Shown piece after piece: positions 23,121 to 31,838 of a DNA stretch of 60,413 bases; the stretch's first letter is position 1; each line of letters opens with the position of its first letter. The stretch covers positions 1 through 60,413 of the forward strand of contig JAEZDP010000236.1 in assembly GCA_023418055.1 (NCBI GenBank), read 5' to 3'. The notes below the pieces were generated by a model that was not told the origin of the DNA, did not search any database, and saw only the letters and a program-made list of their open reading frames with translations. This DNA comes from Acidobacteriota bacterium. GTDB lineage: Bacteria; Acidobacteriota; Vicinamibacteria; Vicinamibacterales; Vicinamibacteraceae. The position numbers were made by a program, and so were the translations under genes.

Positions 23121-23440
23121 TGGCGCAGGCATGGACCTGGCTCGTGGTGGCCGGGTTGCTCGAGGTGGGGTGGGCCATCGGCCTGAAGTACACCGATGGG
23201 TGGACGCGGCCGGGACCGTCGGCCGTCACGCTGGTGTTGTTGTCACTGAGCATGTGGTTCCTGGCGCTGGCGGCGCGAGACCTGCCGATTGGGACGGCGT
23301 ACGCGGTGTGGACCGGCATCGGCGCGGCCGGCACGGCCGTGCTCGGCATGGTGCTGCTCGGCGAACCGCGCACCGCGTGGCGTCTCGCGTGCCTGGCGCT
23401 CATCGTCTGCGGGGTGGTGGGGCTGAAGTTTGCCCGATGA
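23120..23440 (+). CDS. SugE/Gdx-type small multidrug resistance exporter
   Basis: The 106-aa protein has four hydrophobic helices and the key residues of the SMR family, including the helix-1 Glu in WLVVAGLLEVGWAIGLKYT. GTAYAVWTGIGAAGTAVLG matches the SugE/Gdx branch (guanidinium/H+ antiporters, some also handling quaternary ammonium ions). It functions as a homodimer or paired dimer in the inner membrane. It is translationally coupled to yraN. No guanidine riboswitch was recognised upstream, which is unsurprising inside an operon. Confidence 0.92.
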   Translation: MAQAWTWLVVAGLLEVGWAIGLKYTDGWTRPGPSAVTLVLLSLSMWFLALAARDLPIGTAYAVWTGIGAAGTAVLGMVLLGEPRTAWRLACLALIVCGVVGLKFAR

Positions 23441-23475
23441 CCGCTCCGGGCGCTTGCGTCGGCGCGCGCGGTGTG

Positions 23476-23484
23476 TGCTAGAAT
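23476..23484 (+). promoter_or_regulatory. Extended -10 promoter TGC-TAGAAT for the tRNA pair
   Basis: TG-n-TAGAAT lies 25 nt upstream of the tRNA-Gly 5' end, with a weak TTGCGT -35 19 nt further up. Spacing fits transcription starting shortly before the tRNA. Confidence 0.5.
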
Positions 23485-23509
23485 CCGAGGCTGCAAGACG
23501 CTCGGGAGA

Positions 23510-23584
23510 GCGGGAATAACTCAGTGGTAGAGTGCGACCTTGCCAAGGTCGAAGTCGCGGGTTCGAATCCCGTTTCCCGCTCCA
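23510..23584 (+). tRNA. tRNA-Gly (anticodon GCC)
   Basis: A full cloverleaf is visible. The acceptor stem pairs GCGGGAA with TTCCCGC, the D arm is ACTC...GAGT, the anticodon arm CGACC-TTGCCAA-GGTCG has anticodon GCC, and the T arm is GCGGG-TTCGAAT-CCCGT. The discriminator T is followed by encoded CCA. It is 44 bases upstream of tRNA-Cys and probably cotranscribed with it. Confidence 0.97.
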
Positions 23585-23628
23585 ATCTTCCGCCACCAGC
23601 CTGCCCGAGCGGTCCCCGCACACAGCCT

Positions 23629-23702
<74 letters not shown>

Positions 23703-23708
23703 GCCTTT

Positions 23709-23723
23709 GCTCGCTGCGCGAGC
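23709..23723 (+). terminator. Hairpin after tRNA-Cys, possible terminator
   Basis: GCTCGC-TGC-GCGAGC is a perfect 6-bp stem starting 7 nt after the tRNA. It lacks a T-run; it could be a processing or weak termination signal. Confidence 0.35.
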
Positions 23724-23764
23724 TCCGGCTGCCATGGCACGCCGCGGGAGGACGCTGCAAAAGG

Positions 23765-23870
23765 CCTCCGCGACTCCGCGTGATGGACTCCGCGCCTCCG
23801 CGTGAGCCCCCTCCGTGCCCTCCGCGTCTCCGCGTGAGCCCCCCTCCGCGCCCTCCGCGCCTCCGCGTGA
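23765..23870. repeat. GC-rich imperfect tandem repeat built on CTCCGCGTGA
   Basis: About four diverged units share a CTCCGCG(N)CTCCGCGTGA core, interleaved with GCCCC spacers, in the gap between tRNA-Cys and the Gfo/Idh gene. CTCCGCGTGA occurs four times. No gene is supported in 23703-23971. Confidence 0.8.
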
Positions 23871-23904
23871 CCGTCCAGGTGAAACGGGTGAACGTCTGAT
23901 CCAG

Positions 23905-23910
23905 TATGAT
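23905..23910 (+). promoter_or_regulatory. -10-like TATGAT upstream of the Gfo/Idh gene
   Basis: TATGAT lies 61 nt upstream of the chosen ATG (23972), with no good -35. It would give a leader of about 55 nt containing the GGAAGG ribosome-binding site. Confidence 0.3.
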
Positions 23911-23971
23911 CACTCGATCACGAACTCCTTCCCGCAATGACGTGCGGAAGACTCTCCCCAGTTGGAAGGCC

Positions 23972-25282
23972 ATGACGAACACACCACATGACGGGGCGCA
24001 CGGGATCCAGCGCCGCGACTTCATCAAGAAGACCGGCGTCGCCGCCGGCGCCCTGGCGACCGGGTTCCCCGGCATCATCTCCGCCCAATCGGTGACCAAT
24101 GACCTGAAGGTCGGGCTGGTGGGGGCAGGCGGCCGCGGCAGCGGTGCCGCCGCGCAGGCACTGACGGCCGACAAGAACGCCGTGCTCACGGCGATCTGCG
24201 ACATCGACACCGCCATCGTGGAACGTGCGACCAAGCGGCTGCAGGGCAGCTCTCGGTTTGGCAGCCAGGTCAAGATCGACAAGGCCCCGGCCGGGCTCGA
24301 CGCCTACGAGGAGGTCATCAACAGCGACGTGGACGTCGTGCTGTTGGCGGCGCCTCCTGGATTCCGCCCGCAGCACCTGAACGCCTCGGTGGCGGCAGGC
24401 AAGCACATCTTTGCCGAGAAGCCCGCGGCCACCGACTCGGTCGGGATCCGCGAGGTGATCGCGGCGCAGAAGGCCGCCAAGGAGAAGAACCTCGCGCTCG
24501 TGTCTGGCTTCTGCTGGCGCTATCACAACGGCGTGCAGGCCGCCATGGAGCAGGTGCACAACGGCGCCCTCGGCCGCCTGGTTGCCCACTACTCGACCTA
24601 CTACACCAACCCCGTCAAGCCCATGCCGCCCGAGGACAAGCGTCCGGCGGGCATGAGCGACGTCGAATGGCAGGTGCGCAACTGGTACAACTTCGTCTGG
24701 CTCTCGGGTGACAGCCTGGTCGAGCAGGCGGTGCACAACGCCGACAAGATCATGTGGGTGGTGAAGGACACGCCGCCCATCAGCGCCGTGGCCACGGGCG
24801 GACGCGCCGTGCCGGCCAACGGGGGCAACATCTACGACCACTTCTCGGTCAACTACCTGTTCGACAACGGGTACCGGGTATTCCTGTCCAATCGCCAGGC
24901 CACGGGCTGCTACAACGGTACCCACGACTACGTGATGGGCACCAACGCCACCCTGCTGCTCGGCCAGGGCAAGCCGCGCATCGAGTCGCCCGATGGCAAG
25001 GTCGTCTGGCAGTTCGAGGGTGAGGAATACGACATGTACCAGCGCGAACACGACGTGCTGTTCAAGTCGATTCGCGACGGCAAGCCGAAGAACGACGACC
25101 TGAACCTCGCCACGAGCAGCCTTCTGGCGATCATGGGCCGCCAGGCTGCCTACACGGGCCAGCAGGTCACCTGGGAGCAGTCACTCAACTCGGACGTGAG
25201 CCTGTTGCCTTCGCCCCTGAAGTGGAACGCCTCGCACGAGCCGCACGGCCTCGCGGTGCCCGGCCGCGACAAGGTGGTCTAG
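23972..25282 (+). CDS. Tat-exported Gfo/Idh/MocA oxidoreductase
   Basis: The 436-aa protein has a twin-arginine signal (IQRRDFIKKTGVAAGALATG, about 12-31), then a Rossmann domain with KVGLVGAGGRGSG (about 46-58) and the family's AEKPAATD near residue 150. The C-terminal alpha/beta domain holds WYNFVWLSGDSLVEQAVHNAD, with the conserved His expected for catalysis. Related enzymes oxidise or reduce sugars using tightly bound NAD(P), exported folded. I chose ATG 23972 because GGAAGG precedes it by 3 bases and the signal then starts normally; an ATG at 23906 would add 22 residues. An FGE-like gene follows. Confidence 0.92.
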   Translation: MTNTPHDGAHGIQRRDFIKKTGVAAGALATGFPGIISAQSVTNDLKVGLVGAGGRGSGAAAQALTADKNAVLTAICDIDTAIVERATKRLQGSSRFGSQVKIDKAPAGLDAYEEVINSDVDVVLLAAPPGFRPQHLNASVAAGKHIFAEKPAATDSVGIREVIAAQKAAKEKNLALVSGFCWRYHNGVQAAMEQVHNGALGRLVAHYSTYYTNPVKPMPPEDKRPAGMSDVEWQVRNWYNFVWLSGDSLVEQAVHNADKIMWVVKDTPPISAVATGGRAVPANGGNIYDHFSVNYLFDNGYRVFLSNRQATGCYNGTHDYVMGTNATLLLGQGKPRIESPDGKVVWQFEGEEYDMYQREHDVLFKSIRDGKPKNDDLNLATSSLLAIMGRQAAYTGQQVTWEQSLNSDVSLLPSPLKWNASHEPHGLAVPGRDKVV

Positions 25283-25285
25283 CGC

Positions 25286-26335
25286 ATGGCGTCCCGCCTC
25301 TTTGCAGTCGTCGCTGCGGCCGTCACGGCCGCGGCGGCGACCGCCACCGTCTTCACCCAGGCGCCTCCGGAGATCGATGCCGACGAACTGGCGACGGTCC
25401 AGGAAATCCGCGCACGCATCGAGGCGAAGCTGAAGGCCGCGGACCAGGCGGCGGCACGTGCCTATACCGTCACGCTGCCCAACACCACCTTCTCGTACGA
25501 CATGGCGCCCATCCCCGCGGGCGAGTTCACGATGGGCTCGAGCGCACCAGGGGCTGGCGCCGACGAACAGCCCACGCGCACCGTGCGCCTCGATGCCTTC
25601 TGGATGCAGGTCCACGAGGTGACGTGGGACTCGTACCTGATGTTCATGTTTGCCGACCAGGCGGGCGAGGTGCAGGCGCCCGACGTGCTGGTCGACGCGC
25701 TGAGCCGGCCCACGGCCCCCCACCTCGAGATGAGTTTCGGGCGTGGCAACGAGGGCTTTCCGGCCATCAGCATGACGCAGTATGCGGCCAACAAGTACGC
25801 CCAGTGGCTGAGCGCCAAGACCGGCGAGTTCTACCGCCTGCCGACCGAGGCTGAGTGGGAATACGCGTGCCGTGCCGGCCAGCCGGCGCCGGCCTCGCTC
25901 GACGAGGTGGCGTGGTACAAGGACAACTCGGCCGTCGATCCCTTCACCGATGGCACCTACCACAAGGTCGGCACCAAGAAGCCCAACGCCTGGGGGCTCC
26001 ACGACATGCTGGGGAACGTCATGGAATGGACGCTCGACCAGTACGCGCCCTACGACGAAGCGGCCATTGACAACCCGTGGGTGCGTGCCACCGAGCCGTA
26101 TCCTCACGCCGTCAGGGGCGGATCGTGGAACGACGAGGCGTCCAAAGTGACGTGCACCGCGCGCGTGGCCTCTGACGCCGACTGGAAGATGCTCGACCCG
26201 CAGTTGCCGCGCAGCGTGTGGTACATGACCAATGCCCAGTGGCTCGGCTTTCGGTTGGTGCGTCCGGCCGCGCTGCCGAGCGCCGAGGACATGTACCGCA
26301 TCTGGAACAACGGTGTGGAAATCGACCCCTACTGA
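25286..26335 (+). CDS. Secreted formylglycine-generating-enzyme-like (SUMF1 domain) protein
   Basis: The 349-aa protein has a cleavable-looking signal (SRLFAVVAAAVTAAAATATVFTQA). A SUMF1/FGE-sulfatase domain follows: IPAGEFTMGSS, the LPTEAEWEYACRAG motif and WGLHDMLGNVMEWTLDQ. Where copper-dependent FGEs carry two catalytic cysteines after RGGSW, only one Cys is present (in SKVTCTARVA). True sulfatase activation is therefore doubtful and no sulfatase is nearby. It may act like other repurposed members of the fold. It starts 3 bases after the Gfo/Idh stop and precedes apbE, probably as an operon. Confidence 0.9.
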   Translation: MASRLFAVVAAAVTAAAATATVFTQAPPEIDADELATVQEIRARIEAKLKAADQAAARAYTVTLPNTTFSYDMAPIPAGEFTMGSSAPGAGADEQPTRTVRLDAFWMQVHEVTWDSYLMFMFADQAGEVQAPDVLVDALSRPTAPHLEMSFGRGNEGFPAISMTQYAANKYAQWLSAKTGEFYRLPTEAEWEYACRAGQPAPASLDEVAWYKDNSAVDPFTDGTYHKVGTKKPNAWGLHDMLGNVMEWTLDQYAPYDEAAIDNPWVRATEPYPHAVRGGSWNDEASKVTCTARVASDADWKMLDPQLPRSVWYMTNAQWLGFRLVRPAALPSAEDMYRIWNNGVEIDPY

Positions 26336-26348
26336 ACACGTCCGCCAC

Positions 26349-27356
26349 GTGGCCGGCCTCGCGCTCGCGGGGCTGGTCGCCCTGGCCGTGCAGCCGACCG
26401 CCTCCGACCTGCAGCGGTTCGAGGCGGTCGAGCCGCACATGGGCACACTGGCCCGCATCACGGTCTATACGCCCGACATCGAGACGGCCAGAACCGCCAT
26501 CCGCGCCGGGTTCGCCCGCCTCGCCGAGCTCGACGCGCGCCTCTCCGACTACAAGACCGACAGCGAACTCAGTCGGGTCACCACGACCGCCGTCGGCCGG
26601 TTCGTGCCCGTGAGTGACGACCTCTTCACCGTCCTCGCGGCCTCACAGCAGTTGGCGGAGGAGACCCGTGGGGCCTTCGACGTCACGCAGGGCCCCGTGG
26701 TCCAGTTGTGGCGCCAGGCCCGGCGTTCAGGGCAGCGGCCGGACGCTGAGGCACTTGCCTCGGCGGCTGCCCGCAGCGGGTTCCGCCACATGCAACTCGA
26801 CGCCGCGACGCGTACCGTGCGGTTCGACAAGGCCGGTATGGCGCTCGACGTGGGCGCCATCGGGAAGGGCTTCGCCGCCAGCGCCGCCCTCGAAGCCATC
26901 GGGACCTCGGGCGTGCACCACGCGCTGGTTGCGGTGAGCGGCGACCTCGCCTTCAGCGGCGCGCCCCCCGGGCGATCGGGTTGGCGGATCGGCGTCCACG
27001 ACCTCGGCCCCGACGTCACCGACCTGCCCGCCACGGTGGAACTGACCCATGCCGCCGTCTCGACCTCCGGCAACAGCGCGCAGTACGTGGACATCGACGG
27101 CGTGCGCTATTCACACGTCATCGACCCGTCATCGGCCAGCGGTCTGACCGATGACGTCACGGTGACCGTGGTGGCACCCCATGGGCTCGAGGCCGACGGG
27201 CTCGACACGGCGGTCAGCCTGGTGGGCGTGGAGCGCGGGATCGCCCTCGTGGAGCGACGCCCGCAGACCGCCGCCCTCGTCGTGCACCGCACCGGAGAGG
27301 GCACACGGGTGGTGGCCTCCTCGCGCTTCAAAGCGCTGGCAAACACCAGACGCTGA
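26349..27356 (+). CDS. apbE: ApbE-type FAD:protein FMN transferase
   Basis: ApbE transfers FMN from FAD to a Thr/Ser of extracytoplasmic flavoproteins such as Nqr/Rnf subunits. The 335-aa protein has a short hydrophobic N-terminus (AGLALAGLVALAVQ), then HMGTLARITVY, ELDARLSDYKTDSELSRV, DVGAIGKGFAAS and the metal-site motif HVIDPSSASG with a downstream D(G)LDTA. The start is GTG at 26349, 13 bases after the preceding stop; the frame is open further upstream inside the FGE-like gene, but that part reads as shadow. No Rnf/Nqr target is in the window. Confidence 0.9.
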   Translation: MAGLALAGLVALAVQPTASDLQRFEAVEPHMGTLARITVYTPDIETARTAIRAGFARLAELDARLSDYKTDSELSRVTTTAVGRFVPVSDDLFTVLAASQQLAEETRGAFDVTQGPVVQLWRQARRSGQRPDAEALASAAARSGFRHMQLDAATRTVRFDKAGMALDVGAIGKGFAASAALEAIGTSGVHHALVAVSGDLAFSGAPPGRSGWRIGVHDLGPDVTDLPATVELTHAAVSTSGNSAQYVDIDGVRYSHVIDPSSASGLTDDVTVTVVAPHGLEADGLDTAVSLVGVERGIALVERRPQTAALVVHRTGEGTRVVASSRFKALANTRR

Positions 27357-27461
27357 GACGCAGGGACCCTCCGCCTGGCGTTCCGAGCGATCGGCCCGCC
27401 GGCCGTGGTAGCGTGAGGCACCTCGGCCAGCCGACCTGGCCGATGCCTGTCAGGAGCCAGC

Positions 27462-28205
27462 ATGGGCCGCTCATGGCGCGTAGCGTGGACCGTCATCTCG
27501 ATCTTCATCGTCGAGAGCCTGGTGTTCGGCCTCGCCGTCCTGCCCGCGTTCCTGTTCTGGCGCCTGATCCAGTGGTGGCCGCTGCCGCGCCCGCGGGAGT
27601 CGGTCATCGAGCCGATGGTCATCGCGATGACCCTCCTGCCGGCCTATCTCGTGTTCGCGGTGGCGCTGGTCGTGCTCTCGGCCGTGTCGGTCCGCCTGTG
27701 CGGCTGGCGTACGCCGGCGGACAGCGCCTGGCGCATCGCCGATCTCGAGTGGCCGCTGCTCAACTGGGTGCGCTACATGATCTCGACGCATGTCGTGCGG
27801 ATCCTCGTCGGCACCTTGTTCCGCAGTTCGCCGTTGTGGACGTTCTACCTGCGGCTCAACGGCGCGCGGATTGGGCGAGGCGTCTTCGTCAACAGCATGT
27901 CGATCTCGGACCACAGCCTGCTCGAGTTCGGCGACGATGTGGTCATCGGCGAGAGCGTGCACCTGTCGGGGCACACGGTGGAGGGGGGCGTCGTGAAGAC
28001 GGGACGCGTACGCCTCGGGCGTGGGGTCACCGTCGGCCTGGGCAGCATCGTCGGCATCGGTGTGGTGGCGGGCGACCGCTGCCAGATCGGCGCGCTCAGC
28101 GTCGTGCCCAAACACACGGTGCTGGACGCGGGCGCCGTCTACGTCGGCGTGCCGGTGCGCCGTCTCGACGTCGCGAGTCCGACGGACGGGGGCGTGGAAG
28201 TGTGA
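27462..28205 (+). CDS. Membrane-anchored hexapeptide-repeat acyltransferase-like protein
   Basis: The 247-aa protein has two hydrophobic segments at the N-terminus (about 8-35 and 48-75), a linker, and a left-handed beta-helix region (about 130-235). The latter has hexad repeats such as IGRGVFVNSMSI, FGDDVVIGESVHLSG and LGRGVTVGLGSIVGIG, ending in VGVPVRR. The layout resembles the tail region of Pls-type peptide synthetases and O-acetyltransferases of the LbetaH class. AGGAG stands 6 nt before the ATG. Acceptor and donor are unknown. Confidence 0.82.
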   Translation: MGRSWRVAWTVISIFIVESLVFGLAVLPAFLFWRLIQWWPLPRPRESVIEPMVIAMTLLPAYLVFAVALVVLSAVSVRLCGWRTPADSAWRIADLEWPLLNWVRYMISTHVVRILVGTLFRSSPLWTFYLRLNGARIGRGVFVNSMSISDHSLLEFGDDVVIGESVHLSGHTVEGGVVKTGRVRLGRGVTVGLGSIVGIGVVAGDRCQIGALSVVPKHTVLDAGAVYVGVPVRRLDVASPTDGGVEV

Positions 28206-28299
28206 GTGGGACGGCGGCACTGGCGCCATGGCGTCCTGGCGCTTTGGCCACGCCGGGCGCATGCGCGATCGACGTCCCACTCGCGAGACGCGTGGAAGG

Positions 28300-28305
28300 T
28301 ATCAT
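28300..28305 (+). promoter_or_regulatory. -10-like TATCAT, 6 nt before ATG 28312
   Basis: TATCAT ends 6 nt before the ATG of the DUF1080 gene, which has no ribosome-binding site in the 6-nt gap. Candidate leaderless promoter. Confidence 0.4.
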
Positions 28306-28311
28306 CACCGC

Positions 28312-29004
28312 ATGACGAAGGGCGTACTGCTGGTCGTTGGTCTCGTCACGTGGCTCGTGCCCGTGGCCGCGTTCGGACAGGCGGCCGCAGGTGCCTCACA
28401 GCCACTCTTCAACGGGCGCGATCTCACGGGATGGGCACACGTCGGCAAGGGACGGGTGTTCGTCGAGGACGGCCTGCTCAAGACCGAAGGCGGGATGGGC
28501 CTCCTCTGGTACACGGGCGAGAAGTTCGGCGACTGCACCGTTCGCGTCGTCTACCGGACGACCACCACCGACGACAACTCGGGCATCTTCATCCGTATCC
28601 CGGACCCGCCGGCCGACCCCTGGCAGGCGGTGCACACCGGCTACGAAGTGCAGATTCTCGAGAACTTTCCCGCGCACTACAAGCGCTCGTCCCACCAGAT
28701 CGAGCACGGCATGGCCTGGCACACCACGGGGGCGATCTACTCCATCAGCCCTGCGTCCGCCGCCCCTCAACATCCGGCCGGCGAATGGAACACCATGGAG
28801 ATCAGCCTGCGTGGCCCGCGCACCGTCATCCACCTGAACGGGGTGCTGGTGAACGACTTCACGGAAGGCGATCCGGTGCCGCCGCGTGAGCACGACTACG
28901 AGCCGCGGCGGGGACCGCGTCCCGAGGCCGGCTACATCGGCATCCAGAACCACCACGAGCCGCAGACGGTGCACTTCAGGGAGATCAGCGTCAGCCGGCC
29001 GTAG
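28312..29004 (+). CDS. Secreted DUF1080 (3-keto-disaccharide hydrolase) family protein
   Basis: The 230-aa protein starts with a signal peptide (TKGVLLVVGLVTWLVPVAAFGQ). A concanavalin-like DUF1080 domain follows: QPLFNGRDLTGWAHVGKG, LLWYTGEKFGDCTVRVVYRT, NSGIFIRIPDP, GYEVQI and GYIGIQNHHEPQTVHFREI. Characterised relatives hydrolyse 3-keto-glucosides; this member's substrate is not known. The ATG at 28312 gives a proper signal. It converges with the amidohydrolase gene. Confidence 0.92.
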   Translation: MTKGVLLVVGLVTWLVPVAAFGQAAAGASQPLFNGRDLTGWAHVGKGRVFVEDGLLKTEGGMGLLWYTGEKFGDCTVRVVYRTTTTDDNSGIFIRIPDPPADPWQAVHTGYEVQILENFPAHYKRSSHQIEHGMAWHTTGAIYSISPASAAPQHPAGEWNTMEISLRGPRTVIHLNGVLVNDFTEGDPVPPREHDYEPRRGPRPEAGYIGIQNHHEPQTVHFREISVSRP

Positions 29005-29034
29005 GCCTTCGACGTGCGAGTGCGTGGCGCACGC

Positions 29035-30762
29035 TCAGCGCTCGCCCTGCCCGCGCTCGTAGACGACCTCGCCGCCGACGATGGTGATGTCGGCGAGGAT
29101 GTCACGCAGGCGCTCGTCGGGCACGTCGAGCAGGTGGTCCGAGAGGATGACCAGGTCGCCGAGCTTGCCGACTTCGAGCGACCCACGCGAGCCTTCGTCG
29201 AAGCTGAACCACGCGGCTTCGCTCGTCATCAGTCGCAGCGCCTCCTCGCGGCTCACGGCCTGGTCGGCGCCAATGACCGCACCACCTTCGGATCGGCGCG
29301 TGACGGCGACGTACATCGTGAGGAACGAGTTGAAGGGGTTCATCGACGTGTTGCCGTCGAGGCCGAACATGTGGTCGGTGTTGATGGCGGTGCGGACGCC
29401 TGCACTTAGCCATGTGCGCAGGCCGATGAAGCGAGCCAGCCGCTCTTCGCCGAGGGCGGCTGCCAGCGCGTCCACGTCCTTGTAGTACCAGGCGGGCTGC
29501 GTGTCCACGAACACGCCAAGCCGACGCGCACGCTCGGCCGTTTCCGCATCGGGGAAGTACGCGTGGATGAGCGTGTGGCGGCGGCTCGTCGAGGGCATCG
29601 GCCCCTGCTGCTGTGCGGCCTCGATGGCATCGAGCACGGCATCCACGCCCGCATCACCGGTCACGTGCGCCGCCATCTGCCAGCCCCTGGCATGGCCTTC
29701 CGCAAAGACCCTGTCGATGAGTTCGGGCGGCACGGTGAGGAAGCCGCGGTACTGCGGGTCATCCACGCCGTAGAGGGCCGAGGCCGCCAGGCCGAAGGGC
29801 TCGCGCATGTACGAGGTGCCCGCCAGGATGCCGCCGTCCACCAGGATCTTCAGCGGGCCCACCTTGAGCCGCTGGTCGCCCTGGCCATGACGCACCGGCA
29901 GCGCGTCGATCACGCGGGCCACGTCCTCCGCATCGGTGGGCCGTGGCAACTGCAGGGTCACGGTCGCCCGGACGTGCAGGCGCTGCTGTTCCGCGAGGGC
30001 CTCGTAGCGTCGATATCCGTCGAGGTCGGCCCCGCGCTCGATGACGCTCGTGATGCCGGCCCGCAGGTACTCGCGGTGCACGGCCTCCAGCCCGTCGAGC
30101 GGCACCTCGCTCGCATCGGTGCGGAACCGCGCCAGCATCCCCCCGACGTTCCGCAACATGCCCGTCGGATTGCCTGCCTCGTCCTTGACGATCGCGCCGC
30201 CTGGCGGGTCGGGCGTCTCTGACGTGATGTCGGCCGCTCGCAGCGCGGCCGTGTTCAGCACCAGACCGTACGCGCCGTCCACGACGACCGGGTGGTCGGT
30301 GGCCGCGGCATCGAGTTCGTCACGCGTGGGAAAGCGATGTTCCTCGAGTCGCGTCGGGAACAGGCGGGGTGTGAAAATCCATGCACCCTTCGGCGTGCGC
30401 GCGGCCGCCTCCCGCACCCAGGCCTGGATCCCGGCCACCGAGGTGAAGTCGCGAAACGGCGTGGTGGCTTCGGCCCGCGCCGCCATCAGGGCGTGCACGT
30501 GCGTGTCGATGATTCCGGGGATGACCGTCCGACCGCCCGCGTCGATGACACGGGTGTCGGGGCCGATGAACGTCGACGCGTCGGCGCCGGGCGCCAGGAC
30601 CGCCTCGATACGGCCGTCACGGACGGCCACACCCCCAGCCACGGAGAACGCGGCGTCCACCGTCAGCACGCGTGCGTTGGTGACGACGAGATCGGCGGGT
30701 GTGGTCTGCGTGCACCCGCACCCGACGAGGAGGATGGCAACAAGCAGCAGCCGCTGCGTCAT
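29035..30762 (-). CDS. Amidohydrolase family lipoprotein (YtcJ-like amidohydrolase 3)
   Basis: The 575-aa protein has a lipoprotein-like signal (TQRLLLVAILLVGCGC). The metal-dependent hydrolase domain follows: TVIPGIIDTHVHAL (HxH), GPLKILVDGGI with Lys, QMAAHVTGDAGVDAVLDAI, LIHAYF and the late Asp region INTDHMFGLDG. YtcJ-like enzymes hydrolyse N-acyl or lactam/formyl compounds; substrate unknown. The ATG at 30762 overlaps the stop of the DHDPS-like gene by 4 bases. It is the last gene of a three-gene unit in which each junction is an ATGA-type overlap or contact. Confidence 0.9.
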   Translation of the reverse strand: MTQRLLLVAILLVGCGCTQTTPADLVVTNARVLTVDAAFSVAGGVAVRDGRIEAVLAPGADASTFIGPDTRVIDAGGRTVIPGIIDTHVHALMAARAEATTPFRDFTSVAGIQAWVREAAARTPKGAWIFTPRLFPTRLEEHRFPTRDELDAAATDHPVVVDGAYGLVLNTAALRAADITSETPDPPGGAIVKDEAGNPTGMLRNVGGMLARFRTDASEVPLDGLEAVHREYLRAGITSVIERGADLDGYRRYEALAEQQRLHVRATVTLQLPRPTDAEDVARVIDALPVRHGQGDQRLKVGPLKILVDGGILAGTSYMREPFGLAASALYGVDDPQYRGFLTVPPELIDRVFAEGHARGWQMAAHVTGDAGVDAVLDAIEAAQQQGPMPSTSRRHTLIHAYFPDAETAERARRLGVFVDTQPAWYYKDVDALAAALGEERLARFIGLRTWLSAGVRTAINTDHMFGLDGNTSMNPFNSFLTMYVAVTRRSEGGAVIGADQAVSREEALRLMTSEAAWFSFDEGSRGSLEVGKLGDLVILSDHLLDVPDERLRDILADITIVGGEVVYERGQGER

Positions 30763-31838
30763 CGCAGCCACTCGTCGAGGTGTTCCGCCACGAACCCATC
30801 GTCGGCCAGATGTGGGTAGGCGGCATACACGCGGTCGATCTGCGCGGCTTGGCCCGGGCTGAGCGTCTCGTGGGCATCGAGGCAGCGGATGGTCGTCAAC
30901 AGGCCCTGGCGCCTCAGCACTTCGTGCAGGCCGGCGATGCATCCCCTGAAGCCGTGCGCGGCATCGAAGAATGCGGCGTTCGCGTCGGTGACTTCGACGC
31001 CCGCGCGCAGCAGCGAGGCCGGCACCGACAGCTGCTCTGACGCGTCCCTGCACGCATCGAGCAGTTGCACGGCCGTGCGCGTCCACACCGCCCAGTGACC
31101 CAGCAGGCCGCCGACAATGCGACGCTCGACCGGTCCCTCTGGACCCTGCAGGCGGAACGGCGTGACGAGATCACCCACGATGTTGTCGTCGTTGCCGGTG
31201 TAGAGCGCGATGTCGTCACGCCCGGCCTCGACGACGGCTCGGACGACGTCGAGGGTCTGGTAGCGGTTGAACGGCGCAATCTTGATCGCCACCACACCCG
31301 GAATCTCCGCGAAGCGACGCCAGAAGTCGTAGGCGAGCGGGCGGCCGCCCACGGAAGGCTGCAGGTAGAACCCGATGACGGGTAAGATTTCGGCTACGCG
31401 TTCGCAGTGCGCGACGAGTTCGTCGTCGGACGCCTGCGCCATGGCGGCCAGGCTGAGCAGCCCGGCGTGGTAGCCGAGGTCGCGCAGCAGGCCGGCTTCG
31501 TGCTCGGCCTGCGCCGTGTCGCCGCAGACGCCTCCGACGCGGACGAGGGGCTGCGGGCGACCGGCATCCGCACGATCGAGTTCCTCACGGGCCAGTGTGA
31601 GGACCGGCTCGAACAGCCCGACATCGGCGCGGCGGATCGCAAACTGCGTGGTGTGGACGCCGACGGCCACGCCGCCGGCACCGGCTGCGCTGTAGTAGCG
31701 CGTGAGCGCCCGCTGGCGCCGTTCGTCGAGGCGTCCCGCGTCGGTGAGCGCAAGCGGGTGCGCGGGAATCGCGAGGCCGCGGTGCAGGGCCGCACGAAGG
31801 GCCTCGGCCGACGAGAGGGCGTGGTCGGGGGCCGGCAT
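30759..31838 (-). CDS. DHDPS/NAL-superfamily aldolase-like protein
   Basis: The 359-aa protein is a class I aldolase-type TIM barrel of the dihydrodipicolinate synthase superfamily. The Schiff-base Lys is expected at K186 in GVVAIKIAPFNRY, with Tyr 158 in PVIGFYLQPSVGG and a later IALYTGNDDNI. It is longer than standard DapA (about 290 aa), with extra C-terminal helices. It is unlikely to be biosynthetic DapA. The ATG at 31838 overlaps the upstream epimerase stop as ATGA. With the epimerase and amidohydrolase it suggests a small catabolic pathway for a sugar-acid-like compound; the substrate is unknown. Confidence 0.82.
   Translation of the reverse strand: MPAPDHALSSAEALRAALHRGLAIPAHPLALTDAGRLDERRQRALTRYYSAAGAGGVAVGVHTTQFAIRRADVGLFEPVLTLAREELDRADAGRPQPLVRVGGVCGDTAQAEHEAGLLRDLGYHAGLLSLAAMAQASDDELVAHCERVAEILPVIGFYLQPSVGGRPLAYDFWRRFAEIPGVVAIKIAPFNRYQTLDVVRAVVEAGRDDIALYTGNDDNIVGDLVTPFRLQGPEGPVERRIVGGLLGHWAVWTRTAVQLLDACRDASEQLSVPASLLRAGVEVTDANAAFFDAAHGFRGCIAGLHEVLRRQGLLTTIRCLDAHETLSPGQAAQIDRVYAAYPHLADDGFVAEHLDEWLR

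Noticed and set aside
23765..23870. CRISPR-like array
   Set aside because: Units are imperfect and there are no unique spacers of constant length or cas genes.
26232..26348. Upstream extension of the ApbE frame inside the FGE-like gene
   Set aside because: Reads as a shadow of the FGE-like gene; the hydrophobic N-terminus begins at GTG 26349.
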